Below, piece after piece: positions 46,449-57,794 of a DNA stretch of 64,000 nt (position 1 is the stretch's first letter; every line of letters begins with the position of its first letter). The DNA is from Deltaproteobacteria bacterium (GTDB taxonomy: Bacteria; Desulfobacterota; Desulfuromonadia; Geobacterales; Pseudopelobacteraceae), in the NCBI GenBank assembly GCA_021781535.1, contig JAJXWO010000002.1, positions 62,001 through 126,000 on the forward strand. Reading direction: 5' to 3'. Both the position numbers and the translations under genes were made by a program. Below the pieces are notes generated by a model. That model was not told the DNA's origin. It saw only the letters and a list, made by a program, of their open reading frames with translations, and did no database searches.

Positions 46449-48503
46449 ATGAAAATGCACAAATATTCAATTTCAAATTCTCTTTCCTCGTTAAATACCC
46501 TTGCGGTTGGTGCCGATCCCTTGCCTGTGGAAAAAGTTCCCGGTAAAGTCCATCACCTTCCTCCCACGATCTGGAAAAAAATGGTTGGTGATGCTCAGAG
46601 TCCACTGGATAAGGCTATTGAACGGACCCGGGATCTTTTTTTTCGCATACAGTTGCCCGAAGGCTACTGGTGGGCAGAGCTGGAATCTAACGTAACAATT
46701 ACGTCTGAATATATCATGTTGTTTCATTTTCTTGGCATGGTCGATAGACTTCGCGAACGGAAGATGGCGCATTATATTTTGAGCAAGCAGACGGAGGAGG
46801 GATCCTGGTCGATCTGGTTTGGTGGCCCGGGAGAACTGTCGGCAACGATTGAGGCATATTTTGCATTAAAGTTGGCGGGGTATTCTGCTGGCGACCCTGC
46901 CATGTGCAAGGCCCGTGACTTCATTCTTTCCAAGGGCGGAATACTCAAGGCGCGTGTATTTACAAAAATATTTCTGGCGTTGTTTGGCGAATTTTCCTGG
47001 TTGGGTGTGCCGTCAATGCCTATTGAGCTTATGCTGCTTCCGGAATGGGCATACTTCAATGTGTATGAATTTTCCAGCTGGTCACGTGCGACGATTATTC
47101 CGCTTTCGATTGTGATGTCGGAAAAACCGGTTCGAAAACTGCCTCCACGATCCAGGGTGCAGGAACTTTTTGTACGTCCGCCCCGTGCAACTGATTACAC
47201 ATTTTCCCGCCAAGATGGAATCTTTAGCTGGAAGAATTTTTTTATCGGTGCAGATCACCTGCTGAAAATCTATGAGTCATCTCCCATCCGTCCATTTAAG
47301 AAAAAATCCGTTGCTCTTGCTGAACAGTGGGTTCTGAATCATCAGGAGTCGAGTGGTGATTGGGGTGGGATCCAGCCGGCGATGCTCAACTCAATCCTGG
47401 CTCTGCACTGCCTCGGGTATGCCAATGATCATCCGGCGGTAATAAATGGGCTTGAAGCACTGGCAAACTTCTGTATCGAGGACGAAGAGAGCCTGGTACT
47501 GCAGTCATGCGTTTCGCCTGTATGGGACACTGCGCTGGTACTGGTTGCGATGCAGGAAGCGGGTGTCCCGGCTGATCACCCGGCTCTGGTTAAATCCGCT
47601 CAGTGGCTGTTGGACCGGGAGGTGCGCTTTAAAGGTGACTGGCAGATCAAATCTCCCGATCTTGAACCGGGCGGATGGGCGTTTGAGTTTTTGAATGACT
47701 GGTATCCGGACGTTGATGATTCCGGGTTTGTCATGCTTGCACTGAGGGATACCAAAGTCAGAGATGAAAAGCAGAAGGAACAGGCCATAAAGCGCGGCAT
47801 TACCTGGTGTATCGGAATGCAGAGCGAAAATGGCGGGTGGGGCGCGTTTGATAAAGACAACACAAAACATCTGCTGAACAAGATACCCTTTGCCGACCTG
47901 GAGGCTTTGATAGACCCGCCGACAGCTGATCTTACCGGTCGCATGCTCGAACTTATCGGTACATTCAATTTCCCTGACAGCCATTCGGTCGTTGCCAGGG
48001 CACTTGAATTCATAAAGGCAGAACAAGAGCCTGAAGGGCCGTGGTGGGGGCGTTGGGGGGTCAATTATATTTATGGTACCTGGTCCGTTCTGGGAGGACT
48101 GGCGGCTATTGGCGAAGATATGACTCAGCCGTACATCAAAAAGGCGGTCAATTGGTTCAAGTCCAAGCAGAATCTTGATGGCGGGTGGGGAGAGGTTTGT
48201 GAGTCGTATAATGACCGGTCTCTTATGGGCTGCGGGCCAAGTACTCCGTCGCAAACCGGCTGGGCGCTTCTCTCGCTGTTTTCAGCCGGAGAGGTGCATT
48301 CAAAAGCTGTTACGAGGGGCATTGAGTATCTTGTCGCAACTCAGAATCAGGATGGTTCGTGGGATGAGGATGCTTTCACCGGGACAGGCTTCCCCAAGTT
48401 TTTCATGATTAAATACCATATTTACCGTAATTGCTTTCCCTTGACAGCACTTGGCAGATATCGCCGCCTGTTACTTGAAAGTACACAAAACCCTGCTTCG
48501 TGA
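46449..48503 (+). CDS. shc: Squalene-hopene cyclase
   Basis: 684 residues from the ATG at 46449, nine bases after AGGGAG; an in-frame TTG lies at 46416. It cyclises squalene to hopene/hopanol, the core of hopanoid synthesis, at the membrane. The catalytic DxDD motif is seen as PDVDDSGFVMLAL. QW repeats such as QNLDGGWGE and QNQDGSWDEDAFTGTG are present. The C-terminal LTALGRYRRLL is typical. The neighbours hpnA and dxs (isoprenoid precursor supply) confirm a hopanoid locus. Confidence 0.96.
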   Translation: MKMHKYSISNSLSSLNTLAVGADPLPVEKVPGKVHHLPPTIWKKMVGDAQSPLDKAIERTRDLFFRIQLPEGYWWAELESNVTITSEYIMLFHFLGMVDRLRERKMAHYILSKQTEEGSWSIWFGGPGELSATIEAYFALKLAGYSAGDPAMCKARDFILSKGGILKARVFTKIFLALFGEFSWLGVPSMPIELMLLPEWAYFNVYEFSSWSRATIIPLSIVMSEKPVRKLPPRSRVQELFVRPPRATDYTFSRQDGIFSWKNFFIGADHLLKIYESSPIRPFKKKSVALAEQWVLNHQESSGDWGGIQPAMLNSILALHCLGYANDHPAVINGLEALANFCIEDEESLVLQSCVSPVWDTALVLVAMQEAGVPADHPALVKSAQWLLDREVRFKGDWQIKSPDLEPGGWAFEFLNDWYPDVDDSGFVMLALRDTKVRDEKQKEQAIKRGITWCIGMQSENGGWGAFDKDNTKHLLNKIPFADLEALIDPPTADLTGRMLELIGTFNFPDSHSVVARALEFIKAEQEPEGPWWGRWGVNYIYGTWSVLGGLAAIGEDMTQPYIKKAVNWFKSKQNLDGGWGEVCESYNDRSLMGCGPSTPSQTGWALLSLFSAGEVHSKAVTRGIEYLVATQNQDGSWDEDAFTGTGFPKFFMIKYHIYRNCFPLTALGRYRRLLLESTQNPAS

Positions 48504-48573
48504 TCAGTCTGTCGGCTGCAATCACCAGTGAAAGTCCTGCTAAAATGAAAATGATATTTTCCTTGTTTGTACT

Positions 48574-49563
48574 ATGAAGACATTTGTTACCGGTGCTACC
48601 GGTTTTATCGGTGCCAGTATCGTTCGAGAACTGCTGAAGGATGGCCGGGAAGTGCGGGCTCTGGTGAGACCAGCTTCAAACCGTGCCAATTTGAAAGGGC
48701 TTGATGTAGAGCTTTGGCAGGGAGATCTTCTTGACGCTCCCGGATTAAGCCGCGGGCTTAAAGGGTGTGATGTCCTGTATCATGCCGCTGCTGATTATCG
48801 CCTCTGGACCCGTAACCCAGAGGAAATGTTCCGCACCAATGTGGGGGGTACAACCGCTGTTCTGGAAGCGGCACTGGAAAACAATATCTCACGGGTTGTC
48901 TATACCAGCAGCGTCGGGACGCTGGGAAATACTGGGGATGGCGTGCCCGGAACGGAAGATACGCCCGTATCGCTTGCACATATGGTTGGTCCATACAAGA
49001 AAAGCAAATTTCTCGCCGAACGTGAAGCGGAAAAGTTTATTGCCCGTGGATTGCCATTGGTAATAGTTAACCCTTCGACCCCGGTGGGACCGTGGGACAT
49101 AAAACCTACTCCCACAGGGAAAATAATCGTCGATTTCTTAAAACGGATGATGCCTGCCTATCTCGATACCGGCCTCAATTTGATTGCCGTTGAGGAGTGT
49201 GCCCGCGGGCATATTCTGGCCGAACAAAAAGGGTGTCCCGGCCGAAAATACATACTGGGTAACGCCAATCTTTCCTTGCGTGATATTTTCACGATGCTTC
49301 AGGAAATAACCGGGATTCCTGCTCCAAGAGTCCGACTGCCGTATACTTCGGTGCTCATGGCGGCCTGGCTCAATGAGGGGTTTTCCCGAATAACCGGACG
49401 TGAACCGCTGATTCCGCTGGCGGGAGTCCGGATGGCAGCGCACCATATGTATTTTGACTCGGGAAGGGCGGTTCGGGAACTCGGTCTCCCGCAGACACCT
49501 GTAAAGAACGCTCTGGAAAGAGCGGTGGAATGGTTCCGTATAAACGGCTATGCACAGAAATAG
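48574..49563 (+). CDS. hpnA: Hopanoid-associated sugar epimerase HpnA
   Basis: 329 residues of the extended SDR type: Rossmann motif GATGFIGASIVRELL, the VYTSSVGTLG strand, and active-site YKKSKFLAE (YxxxK). This type is found next to squalene-hopene cyclase genes and is annotated as a hopanoid-associated sugar epimerase; its substrate is not settled. It follows shc after 70 bases and precedes dxs by 13 bases. The ribosome site is weak. Confidence 0.92.
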   Translation: MKTFVTGATGFIGASIVRELLKDGREVRALVRPASNRANLKGLDVELWQGDLLDAPGLSRGLKGCDVLYHAAADYRLWTRNPEEMFRTNVGGTTAVLEAALENNISRVVYTSSVGTLGNTGDGVPGTEDTPVSLAHMVGPYKKSKFLAEREAEKFIARGLPLVIVNPSTPVGPWDIKPTPTGKIIVDFLKRMMPAYLDTGLNLIAVEECARGHILAEQKGCPGRKYILGNANLSLRDIFTMLQEITGIPAPRVRLPYTSVLMAAWLNEGFSRITGREPLIPLAGVRMAAHHMYFDSGRAVRELGLPQTPVKNALERAVEWFRINGYAQK

Positions 49564-49576
49564 ATGAGGTGTCACA

Positions 49577-51442
49577 ATGCTTCTTGAATCCATAAACTCT
49601 CCGACCGACCTTAAAAAACTGAAACCGGAACAATTACCGGATCTTGCCGTTGAAATTCGTAAATTTCTACTGGAAACGGTTTCTGCTACCGGTGGTCATC
49701 TCGGTTCGAATCTAGGAACAGTCGAGCTGTCTATTGCGTTGCACTACTGTTTTGACTCCCCGAATGACAAAATAATCTGGGATGTCGGGCATCAGGCATA
49801 TACTCACAAGATTCTTACCGGACGTCGCGACCGCTTTCATACCCAACGCCAGTACAAGGGTATTTCCGGCTTTCCAAAACGGTGTGAGTCAGAGCATGAT
49901 GCATTCGGTGTCGGGCACTCTTCCACCTCCATCTCGGCAGGGCTTGGCATGGCTGTTGCCGACAGTCTCGACGGTAAGCGAAACCACTCGATTGCGGTGA
50001 TCGGAGACGGCTCACTGACCGGCGGGATGGCTTTTGAAGCGCTGAATCAGGCTGGACATCTCAAAAAAAACCTGATTGTCATTCTGAATGACAACGAGAT
50101 GTCAATTTCAAAGAATGTTGGAGCTTTTTCCGCTTTTATTTCCCGTAAGATGACAGGCCGGTACTACCGTGATTTGAAAAAAGAGATTCAGGTATTATTC
50201 AAACATGTTCCTGCTTTTGGTACTGATATCCTCCATTTTGCCCGCCGCGCGGAAAACTCACTGAAGGGGTTTCTCACTCCCGGAGCTCTCTTTGAAGCGC
50301 TTGGTTTTGATTATCTCGGCCCTCTGGACGGTCATGATCTGCCGCAGTTGGTTGAGGTGTTCAAAAATATCAATGAACTTGACGGCCCGCTGTTGGTACA
50401 CATCATGACGACGAAAGGCAAAGGGTACAAGCCTGCCGAAGAGACCCCGGCCAAATATCATGGCGTTGGCGCCTTTGATGTCGCCACCGGTAAAGGGGCC
50501 GCCAAGCCGGCGGTCAAATCCTATACTGATCTGTTCGGCGAAACCCTGGTGCAATTGGCGGCGGAAGATCCAAAAATCATTGCGATAACTGCTGCAATGC
50601 CGGACGGAACAGGGCTCAGTCCGTTTTCGCAACGGTTTCCTGAACGGTTTTTTGATGTCGGCATAGCCGAACAACATGCAATGACGTTTGCGGCAGGCTT
50701 GGCTGCAGATGGCTTCAAGCCGGTAGTTGCAATATATTCAACCTTTGTCCAGCGTGCGTACGATCAGGTTTTTCACGATATCTGTCTGCAAAATTTGCCG
50801 GTAACCATAGCAATGGATCGCGCCGGCCTGGTGGGTGATGACGGCCCGACCCATCACGGAGTGTTCGATCTCTCATACTTGCGGCACCTGCCGGGAATCA
50901 GTGTGATGGCTCCCAAAGATGAGAATGAATTGCGGCATATGCTCAAAACAGCCGTCTATTCCGGTCAACCGATTGCGCTTCGTTACCCGAGAGGGGTAGG
51001 GTATGGCGTCGATCTGGATAGTGACCTTACGTGCCTCAAAATAGGAAAAGGCGAGCAGCTGCATGATGGCACTGACCTGACAATTGTTGCCGTCGGGGCA
51101 ACGGTCTATCCGGCGCTTCAAGCTGCAGATACACTCAATCTGAAGGGGATTTCCGCCGGGGTTATCAATGCCCGTTTTGTGAAGCCGCTTGATGCAGAGC
51201 TTATCCTGGGGGCCGCCCGCCGGACCGGCAGGATTATCACTGTGGAGGAAAATGCGCTGCAGGGCGGATTTGGCAGTGCCGTTCTGGAACTGTTACATGA
51301 CAATAACCTGCAGGATGTGAAGGTGCGGCGCCTTGGTCTTCCCGATCACTATATCGAACAGGGGAATCAGGCCCAGCTGCGCAAGGATGTCGGGATTGAT
51401 GCGGAAGGAATCACCGCAGCTGCTTTAGAATTCATGAAATGA
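49577..51442 (+). CDS. dxs: 1-deoxy-D-xylulose-5-phosphate synthase
   Basis: 621 residues. TPP-dependent condensation of pyruvate and glyceraldehyde 3-phosphate, the first step of the MEP isoprenoid route. Motifs: [20 protein letters not shown], the TPP site [20 protein letters not shown] with NDNEMSIS, and the transketolase-type [20 protein letters not shown]. The position in the hopanoid cluster fits precursor supply. The start follows AGATGAGGTGTCACA; pyrF starts seven bases after its stop. Confidence 0.98.
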   Translation: MLLESINSPTDLKKLKPEQLPDLAVEIRKFLLETVSATGGHLGSNLGTVELSIALHYCFDSPNDKIIWDVGHQAYTHKILTGRRDRFHTQRQYKGISGFPKRCESEHDAFGVGHSSTSISAGLGMAVADSLDGKRNHSIAVIGDGSLTGGMAFEALNQAGHLKKNLIVILNDNEMSISKNVGAFSAFISRKMTGRYYRDLKKEIQVLFKHVPAFGTDILHFARRAENSLKGFLTPGALFEALGFDYLGPLDGHDLPQLVEVFKNINELDGPLLVHIMTTKGKGYKPAEETPAKYHGVGAFDVATGKGAAKPAVKSYTDLFGETLVQLAAEDPKIIAITAAMPDGTGLSPFSQRFPERFFDVGIAEQHAMTFAAGLAADGFKPVVAIYSTFVQRAYDQVFHDICLQNLPVTIAMDRAGLVGDDGPTHHGVFDLSYLRHLPGISVMAPKDENELRHMLKTAVYSGQPIALRYPRGVGYGVDLDSDLTCLKIGKGEQLHDGTDLTIVAVGATVYPALQAADTLNLKGISAGVINARFVKPLDAELILGAARRTGRIITVEENALQGGFGSAVLELLHDNNLQDVKVRRLGLPDHYIEQGNQAQLRKDVGIDAEGITAAALEFMK

Positions 51443-51449
51443 GGATACA

Positions 51450-52175
51450 ATGACAGCTGAAGAAGCACGAAATAAAATCATATTTGCCCTGGATGTTCAT
51501 GGCCTGGACGATATCGACCGTTGGGCCGACACATTGGCGGGTAAAGTGGGAATGTTCAAGGTCGGCAAGGAGCTGTTCACTTCCTGTGGGCCTGCTGCGG
51601 TCAAGGCTGTTCAGCGTCATGGAGGCCAGGTTTTTCTTGATCTTAAATATCATGACATTCCGAATACCGTTGCGAGTGCGATGCTGGAAGCTGCCCGGCT
51701 TGGAGTCGTTCTGGCCAATTTACACGCGCTGGGTGGTGCCGAAATGATGGAAACTTGTGTGGCAGCCGTACACAAGGAGTTTAACGATGCAGAGCGTCCC
51801 CGGCTTCTCGCAGTAACAATTCTGACCTCATCCACTGCTCATACATTGCGGCAGGTGGGAATTGAACATTCAGTTCAGGATATGGTCGTGCGTCTGGCGC
51901 GGCTTGCCAAGGCATCCGGCATGGATGGTGTCGTCGCCTCACCGCTTGAGATTGGTTTGATCAGAGAGGCGTGCGGACCCGATTTCCTGATCGTTACCCC
52001 CGGGGTGCGTCCATCCTTTGCCGCCCTCGATGATCAAAAGCGTATTATGACTCCGACAGAGGCGATTTCAGCCGGAGCTGACTATCTGGTAGTTGGTCGT
52101 CCGATTGCCAAAGCGGCGAATCCCGTTCAAGCGGCAGAATTGATCGCAGCCGAGATCTTGGACGGTGCGGCATGA
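51450..52175 (+). CDS. pyrF: Orotidine 5'-phosphate decarboxylase
   Basis: 241 residues. The active-site Lys/Asp array is in VFLDLKYHDIPNTV, and the phosphate-binding part is VTPGVRPSFA and YLVVGRPIAKA. It makes UMP from OMP in pyrimidine synthesis. Its stop overlaps the start of the rlmB-like gene by four bases. Confidence 0.98.
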   Translation: MTAEEARNKIIFALDVHGLDDIDRWADTLAGKVGMFKVGKELFTSCGPAAVKAVQRHGGQVFLDLKYHDIPNTVASAMLEAARLGVVLANLHALGGAEMMETCVAAVHKEFNDAERPRLLAVTILTSSTAHTLRQVGIEHSVQDMVVRLARLAKASGMDGVVASPLEIGLIREACGPDFLIVTPGVRPSFAALDDQKRIMTPTEAISAGADYLVVGRPIAKAANPVQAAELIAAEILDGAA

Positions 52176-52909
52176 AAGGTGAACTGATATTTGGTGTCAA
52201 TCCGGTAAAAGAATCTCTCCAGGGAACACGTGGCGCTTTCAACCTGTATGTACAGATCAGCGCGACCGATCATCGGGTTGAAAAGATTATCACGCTGGCA
52301 GAAGAACGGGGCGTCGCGGTACACCGCCGGGACAAAGGTGATCTTACCAGGATGTGTGCATCTTCACACCATCAGGGTATTGCACTTGAAGTAGAACCCT
52401 TCATGTATGCCGATTTTGATGATCTGTTGACTACAATCAGCCAGTCCGGTTCGACCGGCTTTCTTCTGATTCTCGATGCTCTTCAGGACCCTCACAATCT
52501 GGGTGCATTAATTCGTTCGGCCGCATGCGCCGGCGTTAATGGCGTCATTATTCCCAAAGACCGTGCCTGTGGTGTCACTGCCGCCGCGGAAAAAACGTCG
52601 GCTGGCGCTGTAGAAACCGTTCCGGTGGCCATGGTTACCAATATTGCGCAAACGCTTGAGACATTGAAAAAACTCGGCTACTGGGTGTACGGTCTTGATG
52701 GCTCTGCCAGGCAGTCGCTCTATGATACGGATTTTTCAGGGAACATCGCTTTGGTGGTTGGAGGAGAAGGCGAGGGGGTCAGGCCGTTAGTGCGCAAGCA
52801 GTGCGATATTGTGATGTCGATTCCGCAGTACGGTGGGGTAAGTTCTCTGAATGCCTCGGTTGCCGGAGGGATTGCACTGTTTGAAATCGCCAGGAAAGTG
52901 CGGGGCTAG
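52172..52909 (+). CDS. rlmB: 23S rRNA 2'-O-methyltransferase, RlmB/TrmH type
   Basis: 245 residues of the SPOUT class. The N-terminal substrate domain (LIFGVNPVKESLQGTRGAFN) is followed by motif 1 LILDALQDPHNLGALIRSAA, motif 2 VVGGEGEGVRPLVRKQCDIV and motif 3 IPQYGGVSSLNASVAGGIAL. It methylates a guanosine ribose in 23S rRNA (G2251 in E. coli RlmB). Its stop codon overlaps the stop of the convergent aldolase gene within CTAG. Confidence 0.93.
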   Translation: MKGELIFGVNPVKESLQGTRGAFNLYVQISATDHRVEKIITLAEERGVAVHRRDKGDLTRMCASSHHQGIALEVEPFMYADFDDLLTTISQSGSTGFLLILDALQDPHNLGALIRSAACAGVNGVIIPKDRACGVTAAAEKTSAGAVETVPVAMVTNIAQTLETLKKLGYWVYGLDGSARQSLYDTDFSGNIALVVGGEGEGVRPLVRKQCDIVMSIPQYGGVSSLNASVAGGIALFEIARKVRG

Positions 52910-54081
52910 ATTTTTGTTTCCTTTTCGTCAATGAGCCTGAAATATTCCGAGCGGCACCAGTTCTCGACATCAACCAGCGCCTGGAACGCTTCGCGGTAAT
53001 CGGTCTTACCGATACTGAATACACCATGACCGTAGACAATAACTGACCCGGTTTTTCCGATCACCGGCGGGACATTCTTTGCAATGCCGCCGGCGCCAAT
53101 TTCTCCTGCCACCACAGGAGTGTCCCCCAAAAAACGAACTTTTGAGCAATCTCTCCAGCAGTCTGTAACGCGGCACGACTCTTTTTCAGTGCATACCATG
53201 CTCATGATGACTGCGAAGCGCGGATGGCCGTGCAAAATGGCACGGCAGCCGGTTGCTTCAAAAATGGAGCGATGAGCGACCAGTTCACTGGAGGCGGTTA
53301 TTCCGACCGTTGAGCTGTTTTGAAAGGGGACCGGATCAATATATCCGGGAAGATCATCCAGGCTGGATGCGGTCTGTGATATATAGATCAGGTTTCCGCT
53401 TGAATATGAAATGTTGCCGAAAAATGAATCAACCAGATGCCGTTTGACGGTATATGAGCCGACACGTGCCATCTCTTCCAGGATATCTTTCTTTTCAAAA
53501 AACGGCCCTTCACGGAATTCGAGGCCTTCAGATGAAAGCGGAACAAGCATTTTGTGGCGAAAATGATTAAATGCATCTTCTTCACCCGGCAGTTTGAAGC
53601 CGTCTTCGAGCAGATCTTCAAGATATTTAACATACGTTGAATGGAAGACCGAAGACCAGTTGATATAGGCCTGCTCAATTGTTAATGCTCCGGCAGCAAT
53701 GATCCCGACCCCTTCGACAACAATTCCTTTGCGGTTCCCCAGCAGCCCGGCAATTACCTCCGCCGGAAAAGCGCCGGTCTCACTTTTTCGTACAATTGGA
53801 ATATCATGCAGAAATGTACGGGTTTCGGTGTCTCGCGGGATAATTTCTTGCTCATGGCATGCAGCTCTCTGAATGAGAAGATCGGTAAAGGGGAGAGAAG
53901 GTATGGCTGCAGCAATGGCAAGACAATCGAGGCGGGAAAGTATTGATTCCAACAGCAATGCCAGGCCCGGCTCACCCATTGAAATTATTTCGTCATCCTG
54001 GGCGGCAAAGGCAATCTGCCCGGCGTGTGCTGAACGATCTGAAATCAGTTTGGCAGAGTATTTTTCGATCTGATCGTACAT
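52906..54081 (-). CDS. Two-part protein with C-terminal class II aldolase/adducin domain
   Basis: 391 residues from ATG 54081, which overlaps the stop of the M23 gene (TGATG). The C-terminal half is a class II aldolase/adducin domain (GCRAILHGHPRFAVIMS with metal-binding HGH, and IVYGHGVFSIGKTDYREAFQ). The N-terminal half (about 1-180; AGQIAFAAQDDEIISMGEPG, LGNRKGIVVEGVGIIAAGAL) also looks like a divergent aldolase-like or related fold that I cannot name. Substrate unknown; fuculose-type sugar phosphates are typical for the family. Co-translated with the M23 peptidase gene. Confidence 0.82.
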   Translation of the reverse strand: MYDQIEKYSAKLISDRSAHAGQIAFAAQDDEIISMGEPGLALLLESILSRLDCLAIAAAIPSLPFTDLLIQRAACHEQEIIPRDTETRTFLHDIPIVRKSETGAFPAEVIAGLLGNRKGIVVEGVGIIAAGALTIEQAYINWSSVFHSTYVKYLEDLLEDGFKLPGEEDAFNHFRHKMLVPLSSEGLEFREGPFFEKKDILEEMARVGSYTVKRHLVDSFFGNISYSSGNLIYISQTASSLDDLPGYIDPVPFQNSSTVGITASSELVAHRSIFEATGCRAILHGHPRFAVIMSMVCTEKESCRVTDCWRDCSKVRFLGDTPVVAGEIGAGGIAKNVPPVIGKTGSVIVYGHGVFSIGKTDYREAFQALVDVENWCRSEYFRLIDEKETKI

Positions 54082-54953
54082 CAGGGAGTCGATGCGGGGA
54101 TATTGGTGAACAGGATCGAGCCGTCTGAAAGGGTTTCTCTCCGGAAATGGGACTCCCGATGGCTGCTGGCGACCAGTGTCGACTTCGGCAATGTCATACC
54201 ACCGTCGGGAAGAAAGGCTTCGGTGACATTTGTTCCATCCTGCCATGCCTCAAAGTGAAGGTGTGGCCCGGTTGATCTTCCGGTCGAACCGGAAAGCGCC
54301 AAGGTGCTTTCGGTAGTCACCGCTTCTCCCTCGATCACCAAAATGCGGCTGTTGTGTGCATACAAGGTAACGATGCCGTTGTCATGTTCGACAATGACGG
54401 TGTTGCCATATCCCGAGCGATTACCGCTGTACACCACCGTGCCGGGGGCAACCGGTCTGACCGGGGTGCCCGCAGGGATTGCTATATCAATGCCGTTGTG
54501 ATGGCGCCATGTTCCATCAATCGGGTCGATCCTCATTCCGACCCGTGAAGTTATCGTCCCACCGACGTGCGGCAGATGAGGTTTAAAGCTGCTTTGCTCC
54601 GCTCCGGGTGGGTGAAACGTTGCGGTAACAGTTTTTTGGACAACTTCATCGAGTGAAATGGTATGAGTTTTTTGCTTCTTTAATGGTCTGTGGTGCTTGG
54701 TTCCGGGTGACGGGCGGTCCTTGATAACAACCGTAGCGCTCTTGTTGCTAGGCGCGTCGGTAAAAGTTTCAACTCCATCAATAGTGACAAAACGATAGAT
54801 ATCTGCTCCTGAAAAAGAGCTGACCAGGCAAAAAATGAAGGTCAGGAGCAGCGTATGCATATAGAAGAATTTGTGCCGAAACGGGTGAGACTCTTTAACA
54901 GAGTATGTCAATTGTGCTTGTTGTTCGGAACATTTTCTGATAGTTAAATTCAT
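54081..54953 (-). CDS. M23 family metallopeptidase with DUF4124-like N-terminus
   Basis: 290 residues, or 259 from the internal ATG at 54860 (MHTLLLTFIFCLVSSFSGAD), which would begin directly with a signal peptide; neither start has a strong ribosome site. After the signal a short DUF4124-like part (IYRFVTIDGVETFTDAPSNK) precedes the LytM/M23 domain (SRVGMRIDPIDGTWRHHNGI, DIAIPAGTPVRPVAPGTVVY, HLHFEAW). The zinc-binding set H..D and HxH is visible, so it may cut peptidoglycan cross-links. Confidence 0.88.
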   Translation of the reverse strand: MNLTIRKCSEQQAQLTYSVKESHPFRHKFFYMHTLLLTFIFCLVSSFSGADIYRFVTIDGVETFTDAPSNKSATVVIKDRPSPGTKHHRPLKKQKTHTISLDEVVQKTVTATFHPPGAEQSSFKPHLPHVGGTITSRVGMRIDPIDGTWRHHNGIDIAIPAGTPVRPVAPGTVVYSGNRSGYGNTVIVEHDNGIVTLYAHNSRILVIEGEAVTTESTLALSGSTGRSTGPHLHFEAWQDGTNVTEAFLPDGGMTLPKSTLVASSHRESHFRRETLSDGSILFTNIPASTP

Positions 54954-55003
54954 TCTTTGCTCATAGCCTATTTAAAAAAATAGTTCAATTCATCATCGTC
55001 GGG

Positions 55004-55726
55004 GTGCCTGGGGTGTTTCCATATTACGACAAAGCCGTGCGGGGAACTGAACGAGAAGATTCGCTGGTTATTCTTCAGTTTTTGCAGGGAATGATCGGGC
55101 AGCAGTTTTCATTTTTAAACTACTACAAAGAAATTCCTGTTTCATACAATGCAACCTTGCTGACTGTTGAAAACGAAATGGCAGAGTTTGAAGTTCATGA
55201 ATATCAAGCCAAAGTTATAAATATAGAGAAAAAAACGCTTATTTATTCACATAATTTGAGCACATTTTCTGAAGATATGATTGGTGAAGCATTTTATGTA
55301 AGTTCCGCAAAAAAACGTGTTATCCTGTGCAATTATGGTTATGCAAAAATACGCTCAGATATGAGGCGGTTCGTGCGGGTACTTCTTGATAATCCGGTAG
55401 AGGCGGAGCTGCTTTTTGAAGGAGATGTTTTAAAGGGCAGTGTAAAAGATATTTCACTTGGAGGGGCCGCCATCAGTACTACGTCTGATGACCTTCTCGT
55501 GCCGGGCCTTGATATTAACATGTTTTTGAAGCTGCCTGACCTTACCGGCAACTCCATGCATGAGGTAGGTATGAGCGCGACAATTGTCAAAATTATTGGT
55601 ACGAACGCTCCATTTACCTGTATAGTGGAGCTTCATGCGGAAAAGCATTCTCAACAGCAAATTGCATACTATATTAACCAGCGTCAAGTTGAGATAATCA
55701 AGGAACTTAAGGATATCAATATTTGA
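55004..55726 (+). CDS. PilZ-domain protein
   Basis: 240 residues, starting with GTG. A N-terminal YcgR-like part (VSYNATLLTVENEMAEFEVH) is followed by a PilZ domain with the cyclic-di-GMP motif RRFVR and DISLGGAAIS. It probably senses cyclic di-GMP; the output is unknown (motility, exopolysaccharide or transcription). The gene stands alone, divergent from the M23 peptidase gene. Confidence 0.9.
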   Translation: MPGVFPYYDKAVRGTEREDSLVILQFLQGMIGQQFSFLNYYKEIPVSYNATLLTVENEMAEFEVHEYQAKVINIEKKTLIYSHNLSTFSEDMIGEAFYVSSAKKRVILCNYGYAKIRSDMRRFVRVLLDNPVEAELLFEGDVLKGSVKDISLGGAAISTTSDDLLVPGLDINMFLKLPDLTGNSMHEVGMSATIVKIIGTNAPFTCIVELHAEKHSQQQIAYYINQRQVEIIKELKDINI

Positions 55727-55879
55727 TGATTATTAATCTGTGCGTGCCTATGTTTATGGCAATAATGTTGTGTGTGTGCCTGTTTTTTGTGCAGCTTGGT
55801 GTCTGGCATAATGCTGTGCCAGTGGTAGTTCGTTTCCTAACTGTTTAAATCTACGTTTGTTACGTAACCAGATAAGTAA

Positions 55880-55896
55880 TTGGCAAGGAGCTTGCT
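55880..55896 (+). promoter_or_regulatory. Sigma-54 promoter for glnB-glnA
   Basis: TTGGCAAGGAGCTTGCT matches the -24/-12 consensus (GG, ten bases, GC). It lies about 90 bases before the glnB start; nitrogen control of glnB and glnA by sigma-54 is well established. Confidence 0.85.
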
Positions 55897-55970
55897 TTTG
55901 AGGCAATGGACAGACTTGGGTATCAGTCTCATGAAGCCTGTTTTTCCTTGCTTTCATAAATCTCATGTAA

Positions 55971-56324
<354 letters not shown>

Positions 56325-56354
56325 ATAATTAAAAAATTTCGAAAGGAGCAACAG

Positions 56355-57767
56355 ATGACCCCGAAGCAAGTAGTAGAATTTGCCATTGAAAATGGCGCGA
56401 AGATGGTTGATTTTAAATTTATGGACTTTGTAGGTATCTGGCAGCATTTTTCCGTACCAATGAGTGAGTTCAGTGAGGATACCTTTGAAGAAGGTCAGGG
56501 TTTCGACGGTTCTTCTATTCGTGGATGGCAGCCGATTCACGCCTCTGACATGATCATTGTTCCTGATCCAAAAACTGCTAAAATGGACCCTTTCGTAAAA
56601 ACTCCGACACTTTCACTGATTTGTAATATTTTTGACCCTATTACGAAGGAAGGATATACCCGCGATCCACGTAATATCGCAATTAAGGCGGAAGCGTATC
56701 TCAAATCAACCGGAATAGGTGATACTGCATTCTTTGGTCCTGAAGCAGAATTTTTTATTTTTGACGATGTGCGTTATGATTCCAGCGCGAATCAATCCTT
56801 CTATGCCGTTGATTCCGTTGAGGGTGCCTGGAATACCGGTCGCGAAGAATTCCCTAACCTCGGTTACAAACCACGCCACAAAGAAGGATATTTCCCTGTC
56901 TCACCTACAGATTCACAAAATGATCTGCGTAACGAAATGGTTGAAGAGCTTCAGAATGTTGGCATCCGGGTTGAGTGCCAGCATCATGAAGTCGCTACGG
57001 GTGGTCAGGCAGAAATTGATATGCGTTTCAACTCATTGGTTGATATGGCTGATGATCTGCAGTGGTTTAAATATGTTGTAAAAAATGTGGCGAATCGCAA
57101 TGGCAAAACCGCTACCTTCATGCCTAAGCCACTGTATGGCGATAACGGTTCCGGGATGCACTGCCACCAGTCAATCTGGAAAGATGGACAGAATCTGTTT
57201 GCCGGGGATAAATACGGCGGCCTCTCCCAAATGGCTCTTTGGTACATTGGCGGGATTATCAAGCATGCAAAAGCTCTCTGCGCTTTCACCAACCCGACCA
57301 CCAACTCCTACAAGCGACTGGTCCCGGGCTTTGAAGCGCCGGTTAACATGGCATACTCTGCCCGGAATCGCTCAGCGTCTCTGCGAATTCCGATGTTTTC
57401 GAATAACCCCAAATCCAAGCGGGTCGAATACCGTACACCCGACCCTTCCTGCAACGGGTACCTTGCCTTTGCTGCCATGTTAATGGCTGGTCTGGACGGC
57501 ATCGAAAACAAGATTGATCCCGGCCAACCGCTTGATAAGGATATTTACGGATTGTCACCTGAAGAGTTGAAAGATATTCCATCCGCACCGGGTACTCTTG
57601 AAGAAGCTCTGAAATGCCTCAACGATGACTATGAATTCCTTCTGAAAGGTGATGTCTTTACTCCTGATGTCATCGAAAAGTGGATCGAGTACAAGACCGA
57701 AGCCGAAGTAAATCCTGTTCGCATGCGTCCAGTACCCCTTGAGTTTGAACTGTACTACGACATTTAA
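56355..57767 (+). CDS. glnA: Glutamine synthetase type I
   Basis: 470 residues, GSI-beta size. Motifs: [17 protein letters not shown], the ATP-binding [16 protein letters not shown] and [20 protein letters not shown], and near the C-terminus [15 protein letters not shown], where the tyrosine aligns with the adenylylation site of this class. It assimilates ammonium into glutamine. The terminator at 57795-57824 follows. Confidence 0.98.
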   Translation: MTPKQVVEFAIENGAKMVDFKFMDFVGIWQHFSVPMSEFSEDTFEEGQGFDGSSIRGWQPIHASDMIIVPDPKTAKMDPFVKTPTLSLICNIFDPITKEGYTRDPRNIAIKAEAYLKSTGIGDTAFFGPEAEFFIFDDVRYDSSANQSFYAVDSVEGAWNTGREEFPNLGYKPRHKEGYFPVSPTDSQNDLRNEMVEELQNVGIRVECQHHEVATGGQAEIDMRFNSLVDMADDLQWFKYVVKNVANRNGKTATFMPKPLYGDNGSGMHCHQSIWKDGQNLFAGDKYGGLSQMALWYIGGIIKHAKALCAFTNPTTNSYKRLVPGFEAPVNMAYSARNRSASLRIPMFSNNPKSKRVEYRTPDPSCNGYLAFAAMLMAGLDGIENKIDPGQPLDKDIYGLSPEELKDIPSAPGTLEEALKCLNDDYEFLLKGDVFTPDVIEKWIEYKTEAEVNPVRMRPVPLEFELYYDI

Positions 57768-57794
57768 TTAAAATTTCAGTTACAGACTGCAGCC